Below are positions 10,416-22,900 of a stretch of 64,000 nucleotides of DNA, piece by piece. The notes under the pieces were generated by a model that was not told where the DNA came from, searched no databases, and saw only the letters and a list, made by a program, of their open reading frames with translations. The stretch lies in NCBI GenBank assembly GCA_009746045.1, contig RPFO01001313.1, forward strand, positions 250,001 through 314,000, in the 5' to 3' direction. Numbering within the stretch: the first letter of the stretch is position 1; every line of letters begins with the position of its first letter. Source of the DNA: Mesostigma viride (lineage: Eukaryota > Streptophyta > Mesostigmatophyceae > Mesostigmatales > Mesostigmataceae). The translations under genes were made by a program, and so were the position numbers.

Positions 10416-12728
10416 CTAATGGCCATCCGTCTGGTAAGTACCACGGGAGGCCAGCAGGACATCCAGGTACGCCTGGTAGTGAGACACATCCTCAGCATTG
10501 TCGTGCCTATCTACAGTGAGGAAAACATCGGCCCACACGCCGTCAGGAAAAAGACCCAGGAAGGCCCAGTAATACCTATGCTGCGTAAGAACGACCTGGC
10601 CCCGGGCCCAGTCCAGGAAACCACAGGCAAAGAGGCGTAGGAAAGGCTCTACCGCGATCAGGCAGAGAGCCCGCAGGAGCAGGCGATGGTACCGGATCCG
10701 AGGGCGCATACCCGTCGGGAAAAACAGATCTACCAGGGGCTCCACGTTGGACGGCCACAACCGGATATGCCGAATCTCACGGGAGCGCCACCGACGGGCA
10801 CACTGTCGCGACCCGAACGTCTCGAGGTAGTCGCTAGCCCGGGGAGGAGGATGACCACGAGAGTCCAACCCTGGCCCGGGATGGGCGCTGGACGACGGGC
10901 ATCCCACTCTAGGATGGGCTGAAGGACCGTGCTGTACGTGGCACCCGGCACCGCAGGAAACTCTACCGTAAGGGCATCTGAGGCCATAATGCCCAGAGGC
11001 GGAGGGTAAGCCCACTGGAACCCGCCGTAGGTGTCCAAGTCATTGTGGCGCCTAGCCCAGCGATACAGGACGCGCCGAACCAGGATCTCACCCTGGAACA
11101 CCGGATCAGCTAAAATAACCATATCGAAAGGAGGCCGATCAGTCTCAACTGGTAGGCCACGGTCCCGCGGCGCCCGACACACCTGGGAGAACCCGTAGGA
11201 CATGGGCGAAATGGCAAGCTCGGCGGAGGCGCGCGGCAGGTCACACTGGCGGCAGGCGAGCGCAGACATACCGTACCCAAAGACAGGCGTGTCGCGCGAC
11301 TCCGGAGTCGCATGCACCACAGAAGGGGCCCGATCCCGATCGCCCTCTGACAACTCCCGAAGGGAATCGCAGCGCGGGTGGCGCGAGGTCAGAGCCACTG
11401 GACCGAACAACCGCAGCCAAAGACCGCGGGGCCGAAGGGACAGGGGCCGAAGAAGGGGTAGGAACCGGCACAGACGCAGACGGCGCCGGTACAACAGGGG
11501 GCCGCGTCGGACCCGATGCCGCAGGGGGTCGCGACGGACCCGCCTCCGCAGCTGGCGCGCCGGTCTCTGGGGCGGAGCACCACCAGGCCACATGTTGAAA
11601 ATAGGGCCCGTGGGGACAGGCAATCCGGCATACGACTGGTTACCGTCTAAGCTCCAGTCAGGCACCGGGATCCTCTGCGGAGGACCGCCCTCCCAAAGCC
11701 TGGGAAGACCGCCCGGGTCGCTGAAGAAACCCCGCGAGGGCGGCGCTGACGTGGTGGGCGGCTCGGACGCGCGGCGACGGGCGCGGCCGCTGGGACGGCG
11801 GACTCGCGCCGAGGCGCAGGTACGTCAGTAGCAGGCGCAGAGGTAGCCGAAGGCGTAGGAGCCGCAGCAACAGAGGGAACCGCAGCCGCCGAGGGCTCGC
11901 GCGGCACAGACGGACCCGTAGACGTCGAGGCGACCGAAGGGGAAGGGGGCACAGCTGCGCAGACACCCCACCTGGCGTGGCTGGAGCGTGCGCCTGGGCC
12001 GCCATGAAGGCCCCGAAGGCCGCCGTCAGGGACTGGATCTGCGCCTGCATCGCAGAAACTGTCGCCGAAAGAGGATCAGGCTCACGACCAGAGCCCAAAG
12101 GGGTAGGCTCCACCGATGCGCGCAGGACCGACCTCGGTGAAGACGGGACAGGGGAAGGCGCCGACACTGAAGAGGAGGACGCCGCAGGGGAGGCCGAATA
12201 CTCAGGAGTGTACTGTGCCTCTACTGGCGCGTCCGTAGGAGTAGGGTCGCCCAATCCTACGCCCGCTGTCTGGTCTGCTATCTCCATGAACTCTACTGCC
12301 CGTAGAAGGTCGCAGGGGTTCTCATCTACTTCGCATCACCCTCGCCGGAAGCCAGGGGAACACATCCCGTAGGCAGGAGCGGCCCACAGGGGTAGAAAGG
12401 TAGGAAAACACCCGGGGCACTGGAGAACCGCAGCTATCTGTCCCAAGGCTGGACAGCGGGAGCCACATCCTAACAACAGTGCCCGGCATCGTCGAACCCG
12501 TGCAAAACAAGCTGGTGCGGTTCATCAGGGGAGGGACCGTACCACGTGACCCCAAGAGAGCAGCCCTGACTAAACTCGCATGTTGGGCCTGGAGGGCCGG
12601 CTGCACGATGCCACCCGGAAACTGGACCGTGACACCCAGCGGCCCGGAAGGGCCTCGAAGTACAGCTCAGGGTCCGGTAGGGGCGGGGACGGCAGCGGGC
12701 TCTCAGCCGGAGGGGTAGGCTCTGACAT
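10416..12728 (-). pseudogene. Extra 3' reading region of the chromovirus, function unknown
   Basis: About 2.3 kb of coding-like sequence lies between the chromodomain and the polypurine tract, where chromoviruses normally have little. A Pro-rich start (MSEPTPPAESPLPSP from about 12728) leads into a second frame. From about 12287 the sequence reads MEIADQTAGVGLGD, then a Ser/Pro-rich stretch and a helical segment (SATVSAMQAQIQSLTAAFGA). A long section in two further frames has well-composed, aromatic- and Arg-rich sequence (for example GFQWAYPPPLGIMASDALT near 11000, and HYQAYLDVLLASRGTYQTDG at the end near 10420). At least three frame changes are needed. No transmembrane run or env-like feature was seen. 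I do not recognise it. It could be an acquired gene, a displaced gag-like part, or a separate insertion. Confidence 0.55.
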
Positions 12729-12804
12729 GACGGCTGCGGAGGGGAGGGGACAACCAACCACCCGTCGACAGCAGACATAACATAAGAGAGGAGAAGGTCT
12801 ACAA

Positions 12805-13107
12805 CTAGAGCTTGTGCAGGGTTTTATATTCCTGCAGCAGGCGACTACACCCATCTAGCTCACTCTCCGTATACCAGACCTTATCTACTTCACTACGAGC
12901 ATACATCCACTTCACTTTATACTGACGCTGGGTACCGCGGCCCTTTTTGATATCTCTATGGGCCACGATGCTTTCTACTTCGTCTTCTACTTCCCCAGTG
13001 TCAGGGTTATGCTCTAAAGGGGCAGGCGCTAGCTCTCTACCAGCGAACGTACTAGGGTGGTACAGTTTCAGCTGGCTTCTATGGAAGGTGTTGAATGTGT
13101 CTGCCAA
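12805..13107 (-). pseudogene. Chromodomain at the integrase C-terminus
   Basis: The frame encodes VESIVAHRDIKKGRG, then QYKVKWMY, then VWYTESELDGCSRLLQEY. This is the chromodomain pattern (E-x-I-x2-R ... Y-x-VKW ... W-x4-L-x2-C-x2-L-x2-Y), though the usual Trp after VKW-x-x-Y is altered. In chromoviruses this domain steers integration to particular chromatin. It continues from the integrase through a one-base frame change near 13080-13105. Confidence 0.82.
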
Positions 13108-14060
13108 GAGGTAGGGATATCGACTTTATATAAGAAATTTCCTACTCTAGACAACACATGGAAGGGTCCTAAGAAGGCGGGCCTAAGTTTGACCTTAAGT
13201 TCTGCTTCAAACTTATGAGCAAAACGGCCAACACGGGGGCCTTCTACTAATACTAGATCTCCTATTTCTATCTCAGGTGCTCTTCTATCTAAGGAGGCAC
13301 GCAACCTAGCAAGGTACTTAGACTGAGCTTTTTGGTACCCTGAGATCGCGTGGTCATGAGCAGTTTTCATTCTATCTAGTAAGGACTGTACACCTTCTAC
13401 AGTATCTCGGGACACATCATCCTTGTCCCGTAGAGGACTAGCTAAGAGAGAGGTAGGGGTAAGAGGCTGTCTACCAGTATCTAGGAAGAAGGGCGTATAT
13501 CCATGCGCAGCCTGGGGGCAATTGTTGAGGGAGAACTCTACCAAACATAAATAATCCTCCCAATCACTTCCCGAGCCATTAACATAGTGCCTAAGCGCTT
13601 CTTCCACTACCCTATTAAGACGCTCTACTAAATGAGAGGAGGAGGAGTGGTAGGCAGTACCGTAGGTAACCTTGGTACCGATGGCAGCGAAAAACTGCTG
13701 CCAAAAATCTGAGGTAAATAACTTATCCTTATCACTAATAAACTGCCTACTCAAACCATGATATCTGTATACATTATTGAGGTATAGGCGTGCGCAATCA
13801 CGTGCTGTGAGTTCTAAAGGACACGGCACGAGATGGCACATACGAGTAAAACGATCTATGAACACAAGGATCTGGGCATTGCCCCTATCATTCTTTCTAA
13901 AAGGTCCTACAAAATCCATCATGATAGAATCCCACGGCATGATGGGGTCAGGCAAGGTCCTAGGTTCTGCTATCTGTCCTACGTTATTGGGTTTCATCTC
14001 CTGGCAAGATTGACAAGTTCTAACATACTCATCTACATCCTTAAAAGGGAAGGCCAGTAA
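13068..14060 (-). pseudogene. pol: Chromovirus integrase
   Basis: DDE-type integrase. The acidic triad is visible as MMDFVGPF (about 13920), FISDKDKLF (about 13740) and HLVERLNR (about 13625). GYTPFFLDTGRQPLTP, a family landmark, follows. The zinc-binding H2C2 region spans the junction with the previous frame: the histidine part (LHDLAAHQGGKRVRD) sits in the RNase H frame near 14100, and the cysteine part (CQSCQEM) lies just upstream of 14000. A frameshift lies near 14030. The enzyme would insert the element cDNA into host DNA. Confidence 0.9.
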
Positions 14061-17000
14061 TAAGAGCGGGCTACTAGGTCCCGTACCCGTTTACCACCCT
14101 GATGAGCAGCTAAGTCATGCAACTCAAAGAGCAAGGAGGAGCGACAGATAGGAGGGACATACAGGCGCCATTGAGGGGGAGAATCTGCTATCTGCACATA
14201 TAAAAACCCACCTACAAATTTACAAGGGTGCTTGCCTAATTGTTGGGGATGTGCAGCAATGGCAGCTAATGCTTCCGGCTCAGTGGCCGTAAATCTACTA
14301 ATAAGGCGTTCAAGATCAGAGGTAGGCATCGCTACAGAGGTATCCAGAACAGGTTTAAAGAGATCTCCTACCGCCTTGCCAAAGAGAAGGGGAGGTCCTA
14401 GAGGGACTATGTTTTCATAAGACTTTCCTGACCTAGTCGCTATATGGCTAAGCGGTATAGAAATTTTATTTTTCCCCTCCCCCCCCACCGAGGCCACGGG
14501 AAGGGCCTCACACGGGAGAGAGAGTCCTACGTGAGAAAGGAGATCAGGCATGCGAACAGCTGTATGAAAGAGGTAGGCATAGGATTCATCATCAGGTAGT
14601 TCACCATAAGGGGTTACACCCATAGTAGTAGGAACTAGAGTAGTATTGAGAACATCAAGGTCCTCGAAAAAGGAGTAATCTGCACGACGAGAGAGTGCAT
14701 CTGGTACTATGTTATCTACACCCTTAACATACTGAAGTTTAAAAGGGGAAAACTGTGCTAAAAATTCCATCCAGCGCGCTTGCCGAGGGGTAAGGTTGGG
14801 TTGGGAGAGAAGATGGGTAAGGGGACGGTGATCCGTTTGGATAACTAATCTATAAGGATCTAGCTCACAGGGTTCATTCAGGCAGACATCAAATTGAGCA
14901 CCTTTAAGAAAGTGCTGCCACGCGTGGCAACAATACACCACCGCTAAGAGTTCCTGCTGGTGTACGGGATAGTTACGCTCCGCAGGGAGCATTGTCCTAG
15001 AGATATACTCAATTGGCTGTAAGCCCTGACCCTGATCCTGGAGAAGGACGCCCCCTATAGCTACCTTACTAGCATCTGTAGCTACAACAAAGGGTTTAGT
15101 AGTATCCGGTAGGATGAGTACAGGAGGGGAAAGGAGTAGGGATTTTAGACACTGAAAAGCCGACTGACATTCACTACTCCAAACAAAGGGGATATCCTTC
15201 TTTAATAAATGATTAATAGGGGCTGCTATAGTTGCGAAACGCGGGATAAAACGCCTATAGTAAGAAGCAATTCCTAGAAAACTACGTACACCTTTAACGT
15301 CGGTAGGGGTAGGCCATTCCTGAATTGACTTAGTTTTATCCGGGTCGGTAGCGACCCCGGCATCTGACAGAACGTGCCCTAAAAATGGGACACTCCTACC
15401 CGAACGAACTTTAGCACGGCGCGCCCACAAAGAATTTTCAGCCATTATTTCTAATACTTTCTTTAAATCACGTAGGTGCGTTTCAAAATCAGGAGAGTAA
15501 ATAAGGATATCATCTAAGTAAGCTTGAGCACAAGAACGGTCATGCTCAGATAAAGAAACAGAGGAGAAGGAAGGATCCTTTAACCCCTATATACGAAGGC
15601 AAAATGAAAAAAGTTAAAACGTTAGCCGCCGACAATCTGGAGCGTCCGATGATGGATCCAACGGCCGCGATAAACCCGCTAAGTTAGCGGCTCGGGTCGT
15701 CCGTCCAGAATACTACAAAATACTACACATAAACAACCAATCCAAAACAAGCAAACTACGGAAAACAAACGGCCTTCGGCCCCAACGGTCACAAATCCAA
15801 CGGAAACGACCCGAAATCGATAAGACCACCGAAACGACGCAGCCGCAGGCCATGCCGCCGGACGAAAAACAAAGTGACGTGCTCCGCGAGCAATTTGCTG
15901 GCTGGCGATGGCAGGAAACGTACGCTAGAAAATTGGGATGGGGAATGCGCAGCCATGGTTTTATACGTCAAAATTTTATGTTTGAAGAGCAAGTACGAAA
16001 TTTTCTGAGCTGGAGGTGCGTCAACGGAGTGATACCTGCGTGGGAGAGGTCCGCGTCCTGGAAATGGAATGTCGTTGTAGATTTAGGTATTGTAGTATCA
16101 TGCTTAATTGCTTTACGTACTGGGTGCCTAGTAAAATCAGTTTGCTGTTCGTGGAAGGCGTGGGGTGGGGCCGACGAGTTTCTGGTGTCATCATATTGGA
16201 AAGAACGCTGGATTTTTTGCCACGGGACGTAACTGGCGATGCCGATGGTGAGGCGTCCCTACCGGGGTACTACCTGCTCTCTTTCTGATGCATTTTCATG
16301 GTTGCGTTCTTTCCTTTTCACCGAATCCACCTAGTCGCAGCAAAGACATAGCGTAGCGTTGCGTTTTATTTTCTTAGCCGTGCAGGACGCCATCTTCATG
16401 GTCCTTCGAATGTCCGTTAACGTCCGTTCGGTTGCCCAAGGATCTGTGATGCTTTTTTCTGGAATATACTGGGCTTGGAAAGCCCCTCTGGATGCTTGCC
16501 TGGTCACGGGTTTGGGGCGTCATTTACATTCATGGTGCTTTCTGCGTAAGCTGACTTGCTTCGCACGTGGATTTTCACTGGACTGAAGAGCGCGTCTGCT
16601 AGCATGTTTACGTGGTGTATAAGGTGATCAATCAACTATTTGTTTATAGAAGGTGTGACAATAGAAGGTGTGTTATATATTTCTTCATCAAGCATGTCAA
16701 AAGTAATCTCCACTCGCTTACAACCTGAATTTTGCTTTGCTGGGTCTGCTGTGTTTGTGTCTCACTGTGCAGGCTATCCCCTTGGTTGATCAACCAGGTG
16801 CTTTTTGGTGGCAGCGGGGCCATATACTCTTCTTGGCGTTTTTCATCCATGGCGGCATGTCAATGGCAACGCATGCATGCCAGCCCCTAAACAAGAAAAC
16901 ACGAAGTCACCAAAGAATGGAATTCAGGGCATGGTCATGAGCAGGGTAACAGCAGCATTAATATTAAATGGGCATGATGTCAACAGGAAAACACTAAGTC

Positions 17001-19863
17001 ACGTGAGGAAAGTCTTTTTATGATCCCAAACAGCCTGGACGTGGCCGTGTGCCAAATTACTTTGCTGGCAAGTCGCCGGCCGGACCTTGTGACAGCGCCA
17101 GAATCATGATTAACATTGTATGACTTTTGTAGGTAGAAAAATGTCTGTGGAGACGCTGTGCGTCGCGCTTAAATATTTTAATATAATTTTAATGAAAAGT
17201 TTGATAATTTTCGTAAACCTTACCTAAGCTTAGCCGCTAGGCGGCTAAGCTTAGCCAACTGACATGTGCACATCGATATAGTCTCAAAAAAAAAAAAATG
17301 GTCTGGCTGCCGATTTTCCGCCTAAAACTGAGTTACAGCCGACACGTCGGCCCCTTCTCGGGGGACCAAATGCCGCGAAAACTATTGAGAATTAGGAAAC
17401 GTTTAGCTGAGAAGATCGAAAGTTTATAATTTTCCTCACAGCATGGTACTAGGGTTTGCATACTTCTGACAAAGTTATAGAGGTGTTCTGGCCGGTCAAA
17501 GTACAAGGGGTCAGGGTACTTTTTCACGTACAACGTGCATTCCGGAAAACGACGACCTGGCCATGGCGGCTTGCGCCCACGCATGGCATTTACGTTTTCG
17601 TTCGAATTTTCTGACCAAACTCAGGAAATTGATTTTATACGTCCTAAAGATGATACAGGCCAATTTTTGGTTCGCGGGAATGCCATTTGATAGGTGTCGG
17701 CAGCGTTCTTGCTGGAAAAAACTGCGATCAGGCCGGACGATATAAACGTTGACAGCAATACTTTTCCGGCGTATTTTAAAGGATATATTGGTTTCTTTGT
17801 ACTTTTTATGATACATAGTAGTCGTAAACGTGCAAGGGTGGCCAGAAATCGCCGAATCCAGCGACCATGCTGCACAACTTTGGTGTGCCGAAATGCGCCA
17901 TTTTGCGGCCACCGCCTGGGCCAAGGTAACGCCATCCATGCCTGGTAAAGCTTAATCATCGTTTTCCTATCGATGTTTGACGTTTATATATACGTTCTAG
18001 CTTGTGTAGCACATTCTTTTTGCATTATTCATGCTCTTTCTTGACCCTGGCCTGGCCCCTTTCTAAAACACCCTTCTTAGATGCTTCCCTCAGTCAGTTG
18101 ACCTCCCACAGGGTGATGGTGATAAGTTTTAGAGGCTGTATGGGTTTGAATACCTCCATATATGTTTGTGATACATTTCCCACACACATATTGCATGAGT
18201 GTGAGGCAGTTGGCTGGTCTCTGTGGCATCATCAAGCATGTAACCGGTGAGTAGAAGCTTCCCATTGTCAGCATGTGCCACCAGGTGTGCTGGCCATCAC
18301 CTGGCAAGCTATAGCAGCTTAGGCCTAGTTTATCCTTGCTAAGGCAAGCTGAAATAGGCTTAAAATCACTAGTTTGTTGGTGGCTGCCTCCAAGAATGCA
18401 TGCCTTGCGTAGGGTATCCGTACCACGTTACCTACGTGCATGGACAAGGTGGCACCTGCACATAGGTGCCATGTAAGGGCAGTGTGATGATGCAGTTATG
18501 TTTCCCCATCATTGTGGAAGGGAAATGTATTGTTTGGCATGGTTGGGGGCCATATTAGTAGGTATTAGTAGGTAGTATGCCCACTCCTACCCCGTTGGTT
18601 GCTTTTTACCAACGGTACCCCTATGGGCTGTACTGGGTGTAACTGCTGGTATACCCACCCAAATGATGACCCCAATGGCTCAAACTGTTCAGCAACTAAT
18701 TGTTTATCATCCCTGAAGTGGTAGGTGCCTAGCTCTTACAACATAATTCAAAATGCACATTCTACCAAAAATGAAAACGCTCGTCTTGACCCCCCTGACT
18801 TTGACGGCAGTTATACATGGCCTACCCTGCATATATGTAAGGTTGTGATATACCAACCCGAAGGGCAACTCATGGACATGCTTGGCCCCCAAGGACAGCC
18901 ATTGGATATGGGTAGGTTGGATGGCATCTGGTTTGCAAAATTGTGAAGTTACAGCCGATGCATCGGCAGTATTTCTGCCCATTTAGGGGTTAAATCAGAG
19001 GACACTTGAGGAAGGTGAGAATTTCCCATAACAGGTCTAAGCACTTCATTCATTAACATTTGAAAAGAGGCAGGCGAGTTACAGAGTCCCATAGCCGCTA
19101 CTCTAAACTGGTAATGACCAAAAGGGGTAGCAAAGGCGGTTTTATGGCAATCCTCAGGAGCTATCCGCAACTGCCAAAAACCATCCGCACAATCCAGTAC
19201 TGTGAAACAAGTGGAACCTTTAACCTTATTAAATATATCATCAATACGAGGTAGAGGGTATTTAGACTTCACAGTAATATCATTCAACTTCCTATAATCA
19301 GTAACTAGGCGGAACTTGCCATTTGGCTTAGGAACTAACAGGACACCAGCTGAGTAGGGAGAATTACTAGGCTCTATCAATCCTGCTTCTAATAGTGACA
19401 CTAAAATCTGTTTTAGTTCCTTTAATTCGGTAGGGCCCATTCTATACATCGGAGAGTGCGTAGGAACTGCACCGTCCTTGATAACTACACGGTGTAAAAC
19501 AGAACGAGGAGGAGGATAAGAAGGAGTCTTTTCTTCAAAAACTTTTGAGGAATCTATCACAGCCATGTATCTTACTATTTCATTTTCAGTAAATCCCACT
19601 CCTATTGTATCCACTGTGTTTACCTCTATATCCACACTATTATTAGTGATAGGTATCTCCTGTACTTCTAACTGAAGGAACATACATAATAAATATCCAT
19701 ATTCCTTTAATTCAGAACGCAACTCATCATTGGACATTAATACTTCAGGTATAGGTCTTACAGGAGGATCAACAGGTGTAGGAGGAGTAATATCTACCAA
19801 GGATAAATTTTCCAATCTATAATGACGTTCCGGTACCCAGTAAGAGCTATCTGGAAACCAAAT
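14033..19863 (-). pseudogene. pol: Chromovirus reverse transcriptase and RNase H, split by a TTAA element
   Basis: The upstream half (18994-19863) encodes the fingers and palm start with VTDYRKLNDITVKSKYPLP and the motif A segment TVLDCADGFWQLRI. The downstream half (15579-14033) starts just before the YLDDILIYS catalytic motif. It continues through FLGHVLSDAGV and the RNase H domain (FVVATDASKVAIGGVLLQ, QTDHRPLTHL, DALSRRAD). Removing 15584-18989 plus one TTAA copy joins the two halves in the same frame with no lost residue. Without the inserted element this block has no other stop, so it was probably disabled by that insertion. Upstream it continues into the protease across the LINE-2 insertion. 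Confidence 0.93.
15584..18989. mobile_element. 3.4 kb TIR element with TTAA target duplication (piggyBac- or Sola3-like)
   Basis: TTAA stands on both sides (15580-15583 and 18990-18993). The ends are short inverted repeats: CCCCTATATACG at the left, and CCCCTAAATGGG at the right when read inverted. Precise TTAA targeting with ends starting CCC/CCCC is characteristic of piggyBac, while Sola3 elements also use TTAA. A subterminal palindrome GCCGATGCATCGGC lies near the right end, and a related phrase (AGTTACAGCCGACACGTCGG) occurs internally near 17332. None of the open frames inside (longest about 142 codons) resembles a transposase, so it is probably non-autonomous or its gene is broken or intron-rich. 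Confidence 0.82.
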
Positions 19864-19994
19864 GACCATTAAATTAAATTAAATTATAACATGCCTCCGT
19901 GGGGAGGTCATGTAGCACATATTTCATGATGGGTGGGGTGGAGGAAGCCGCGTGATCGAACTATCCTAACTCTATCTAGAAAATCCTAACTACA

Positions 19995-22900
19995 CTACTC
20001 ATCAAAACGCCTCCTCCGCTTGGGGGGAGGTGGCTTGCCCACAGGGTCGGGCGTGTGTGCCTTGACAATCTTCTTCCACCGCGTCTTGTCCTGCATGGCA
20101 GTCCAAAGACGGGAGAGAGAGTGGATGCGGTGCTCAAACTGGGCTGGGACCACGAGGTCGTCCAGCAGCATCTGAACGTAGTTGGTGACAGGTTTCCCTA
20201 CCCTTTTGGGAATGTCCTTGGGGCCAGGCCAGGTCAGAATGTGCCGCCCTGGCTGTCCAAGCCGCTGGGGGCCGGCCAGACCAAGGGTGGTGTCGACCTG
20301 GCTGGTGCGTGCAAGGTGTCCTACAAATGCTATCCTACGCTGTCTAATCTCGTCCGAAACACGAGGCATACCATGATACAGAGACTCTGATGACGGACGC
20401 TCGGAAAAACCTACATTAAGGACCTGCCGGAGCATCCTGTAAACTGTGCCGTCGAGCCGGGCTGCCAGCTTGGGGGGGAGGGTCCACGCCTCGGCGCCAT
20501 ACGTGAGCACCGTGAGGACGAGGACCTTGAAGAGCATGCGCTTGCGGTGCCCGTTAAGGCCCTTCGAGCGCCAGTAGGGTGTGAGCGAACGGAGCTTGGC
20601 CCAGGCAAGGCCGATGCGGGTGTCCACATCGTCGGCGGTGTCAGGAAGCCAGCTCCCCAGCAGCTTGAAGCGGTCGCGGAACGGGACCTCCGTCCCGTCG
20701 AGCAGGCGCGGCAGCGGTGGTTTACTGGATGCGCCTATCACCATCGCCTCAGTTTTGACACTAATCTCCAGCCCCACCGCCCTCGCCTCCAGGCCCAGGC
20801 AGTCCAGCCAGGTCTGAATGTGCTCGGGGCGCTCGATGAGGGTGGTATCATCCGCATAAATCAGGTCGGCAAGGCGGTAACCAGGTCTAACCCCGCCGTG
20901 CTCTTTCACGTTAAGGATGTCCAAGCCTGGCTCGAACCCCTTAAGAGCAGTAAAGCGCGCACGTGCCCGGCGCATGACGTGATCCACGACAATAATGAAC
21001 AGGTATGGGGACAGGACACAACCTTGCCACACCCCGTGGTGAAGGGGGAATGGTGGAGTGGTGCCCTCCGCAGTCCGTACTACTGCCTGTGAACCCTCAT
21101 ACAGACGGCGAATGGCAGCAATAAACGCAGGTGGTACCCGATCCAGAGCTAGGATGGCCCAAAGAGCCTCCCAGAGAACCGTGTCAAAGGCCTTGATATA
21201 GTCAACAAAAATGAAGACCAGCGGCAAACTGTCAGGGGGAAGTCGACGCACCTCCTCCATCAACCGGCGCGCGACAAACACAGCCATGACAGTGTTACGA
21301 CCACGACGGAAACCCATCTGAGACTCACCCAGGTGTGGGTCCAGCGCGGCGCGGAGCCTGTGCAGCATCATGCGCATGAAGGGGACGTGGCGCGCCGAAT
21401 ATTTTCCGCGCCAAAAAATTCGCGGTACCGTCCGTACGGTGTATAATGTGTGCCCGGACCGCTCAACCCTCGCGGAAGTGGCCATGGCGGCATGCCTTTA
21501 TGCAATATTAATCGATATGGCACGTAAACAGCTAGAAAAAATGCTTGAATTTCGCAGAAGATTAGTTGATGACCTCATTTCGAGGCGGAAAGTTTACGGT
21601 TTGCAATATCGCTAATTTCTCGAACGGCTACGGGCGCGGGGGTCCAGGATATAATTTCTCTTGCGGATCATGAAATTTAATGCAGGTTGACGGCAGCTAT
21701 TGTGAGGCAACGTAGGCTCTAAAGAGCGATTATGAAGCTAACTTAATGGTGTTGTCGAGTTTGTGCCGAAGCTTCCCGGTTTCTTTTACATTTCCGGCAT
21801 TCAAGGTAAGAACCTACGCAGGCCTGCGCATGTCGCCTGCGACGTATTCACGGAAGGCGCACCTTCCTTGTTCGCCTGATCAATGGATGATGTCTTTTAT
21901 TGTTCGAGCTTGCGTGCCAGTTTATGCATGAAACATTTCCACGCAGGCAGGTGCATTAACGTCGGCCTTTCGCCTTTTTTTCGGGCAGTTTCCCTGCAGG
22001 AAGCGCTCCATTTCTTTCGGTTGCATCGTCAGATTCCTAGCTATTTCGTACAATTTCGTGTAGTTTGTGGCTGGCATGCTAAATGCGCCGAGGTCAAGTT
22101 GTTGGTAATGTGTTGACATTTGTTTTCCATAATCCTTTGGACGTGAGCTTGCTCAGACGCTTTGTTATGTGCCGGATCTGACACGCCTGTTTTAGAACGA
22201 CATCCGGCATGTGCCTAGAGGCTAACAAGCTGGCATCAGCTTCTTAGCAAATTGCCCTATTGGAAAGGAAGGTGAGAGTGGTTCTTTTGCTGGCCATACT
22301 GCATGAGTGGCATTGCATTAGATAGGTGTTTCCATGGCTTTCCTTGAGCTATAACCATTAAGACTTCCCTGCTATGTGTGCAGCAAGGCAAGCTGGATAG
22401 GATGTGAATGCTTGGCAGACAACATGTATGATTTGCTGCCAAGTTTGCAGGCTGCAGTTGCCTCTATTGCTTGGGCAGTCTTTCTAAGGTTTTTACACGT
22501 ATACTTGCTGAGTTCTTGGCATAAATTTACATGGTAACCTTGGGCTGAGCTTAGTGTATGCTCTCTTGGTGCGTGTATGCCTAGCGATGGTGTTGCTATG
22601 CGCACGCTGGCAAGGCTGGCCATGCTGAGGGCAGGGGAGGGCAGATGAGGTGCCTAGCCTTTTCTTATGTTGTGTGATCGAGTTGGGCATGTTTTTTGGC
22701 CTCTTGGATGGAAAACATGATGTCTAGGTGGCCTTATACACAGAAAAACCTCATTTAGCGTATGTTCAGGTTTTAGCACGCAAAACCTTATAACTTGAGC
22801 TAGACTTGTCGGAATGACCTGGGACTTGGACCACTGCTGTCCCCCTGTTAGCCGGATTTTCGCTTGATTTTGTGGCCTTATCTGAAGTGTTTATGATATG

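Noticed and set aside
11202-11831. 209-codon Arg-rich plus-strand frame
   Set aside because: Antisense to the chromovirus 3' reading region; its composition is the reverse complement of a Ser/Pro/Ala-rich strand.
15852-16232. 126-codon frame in the TTAA element as a transposase
   Set aside because: No DDD/DDE motif or Cys-rich tail of piggyBac transposases visible.
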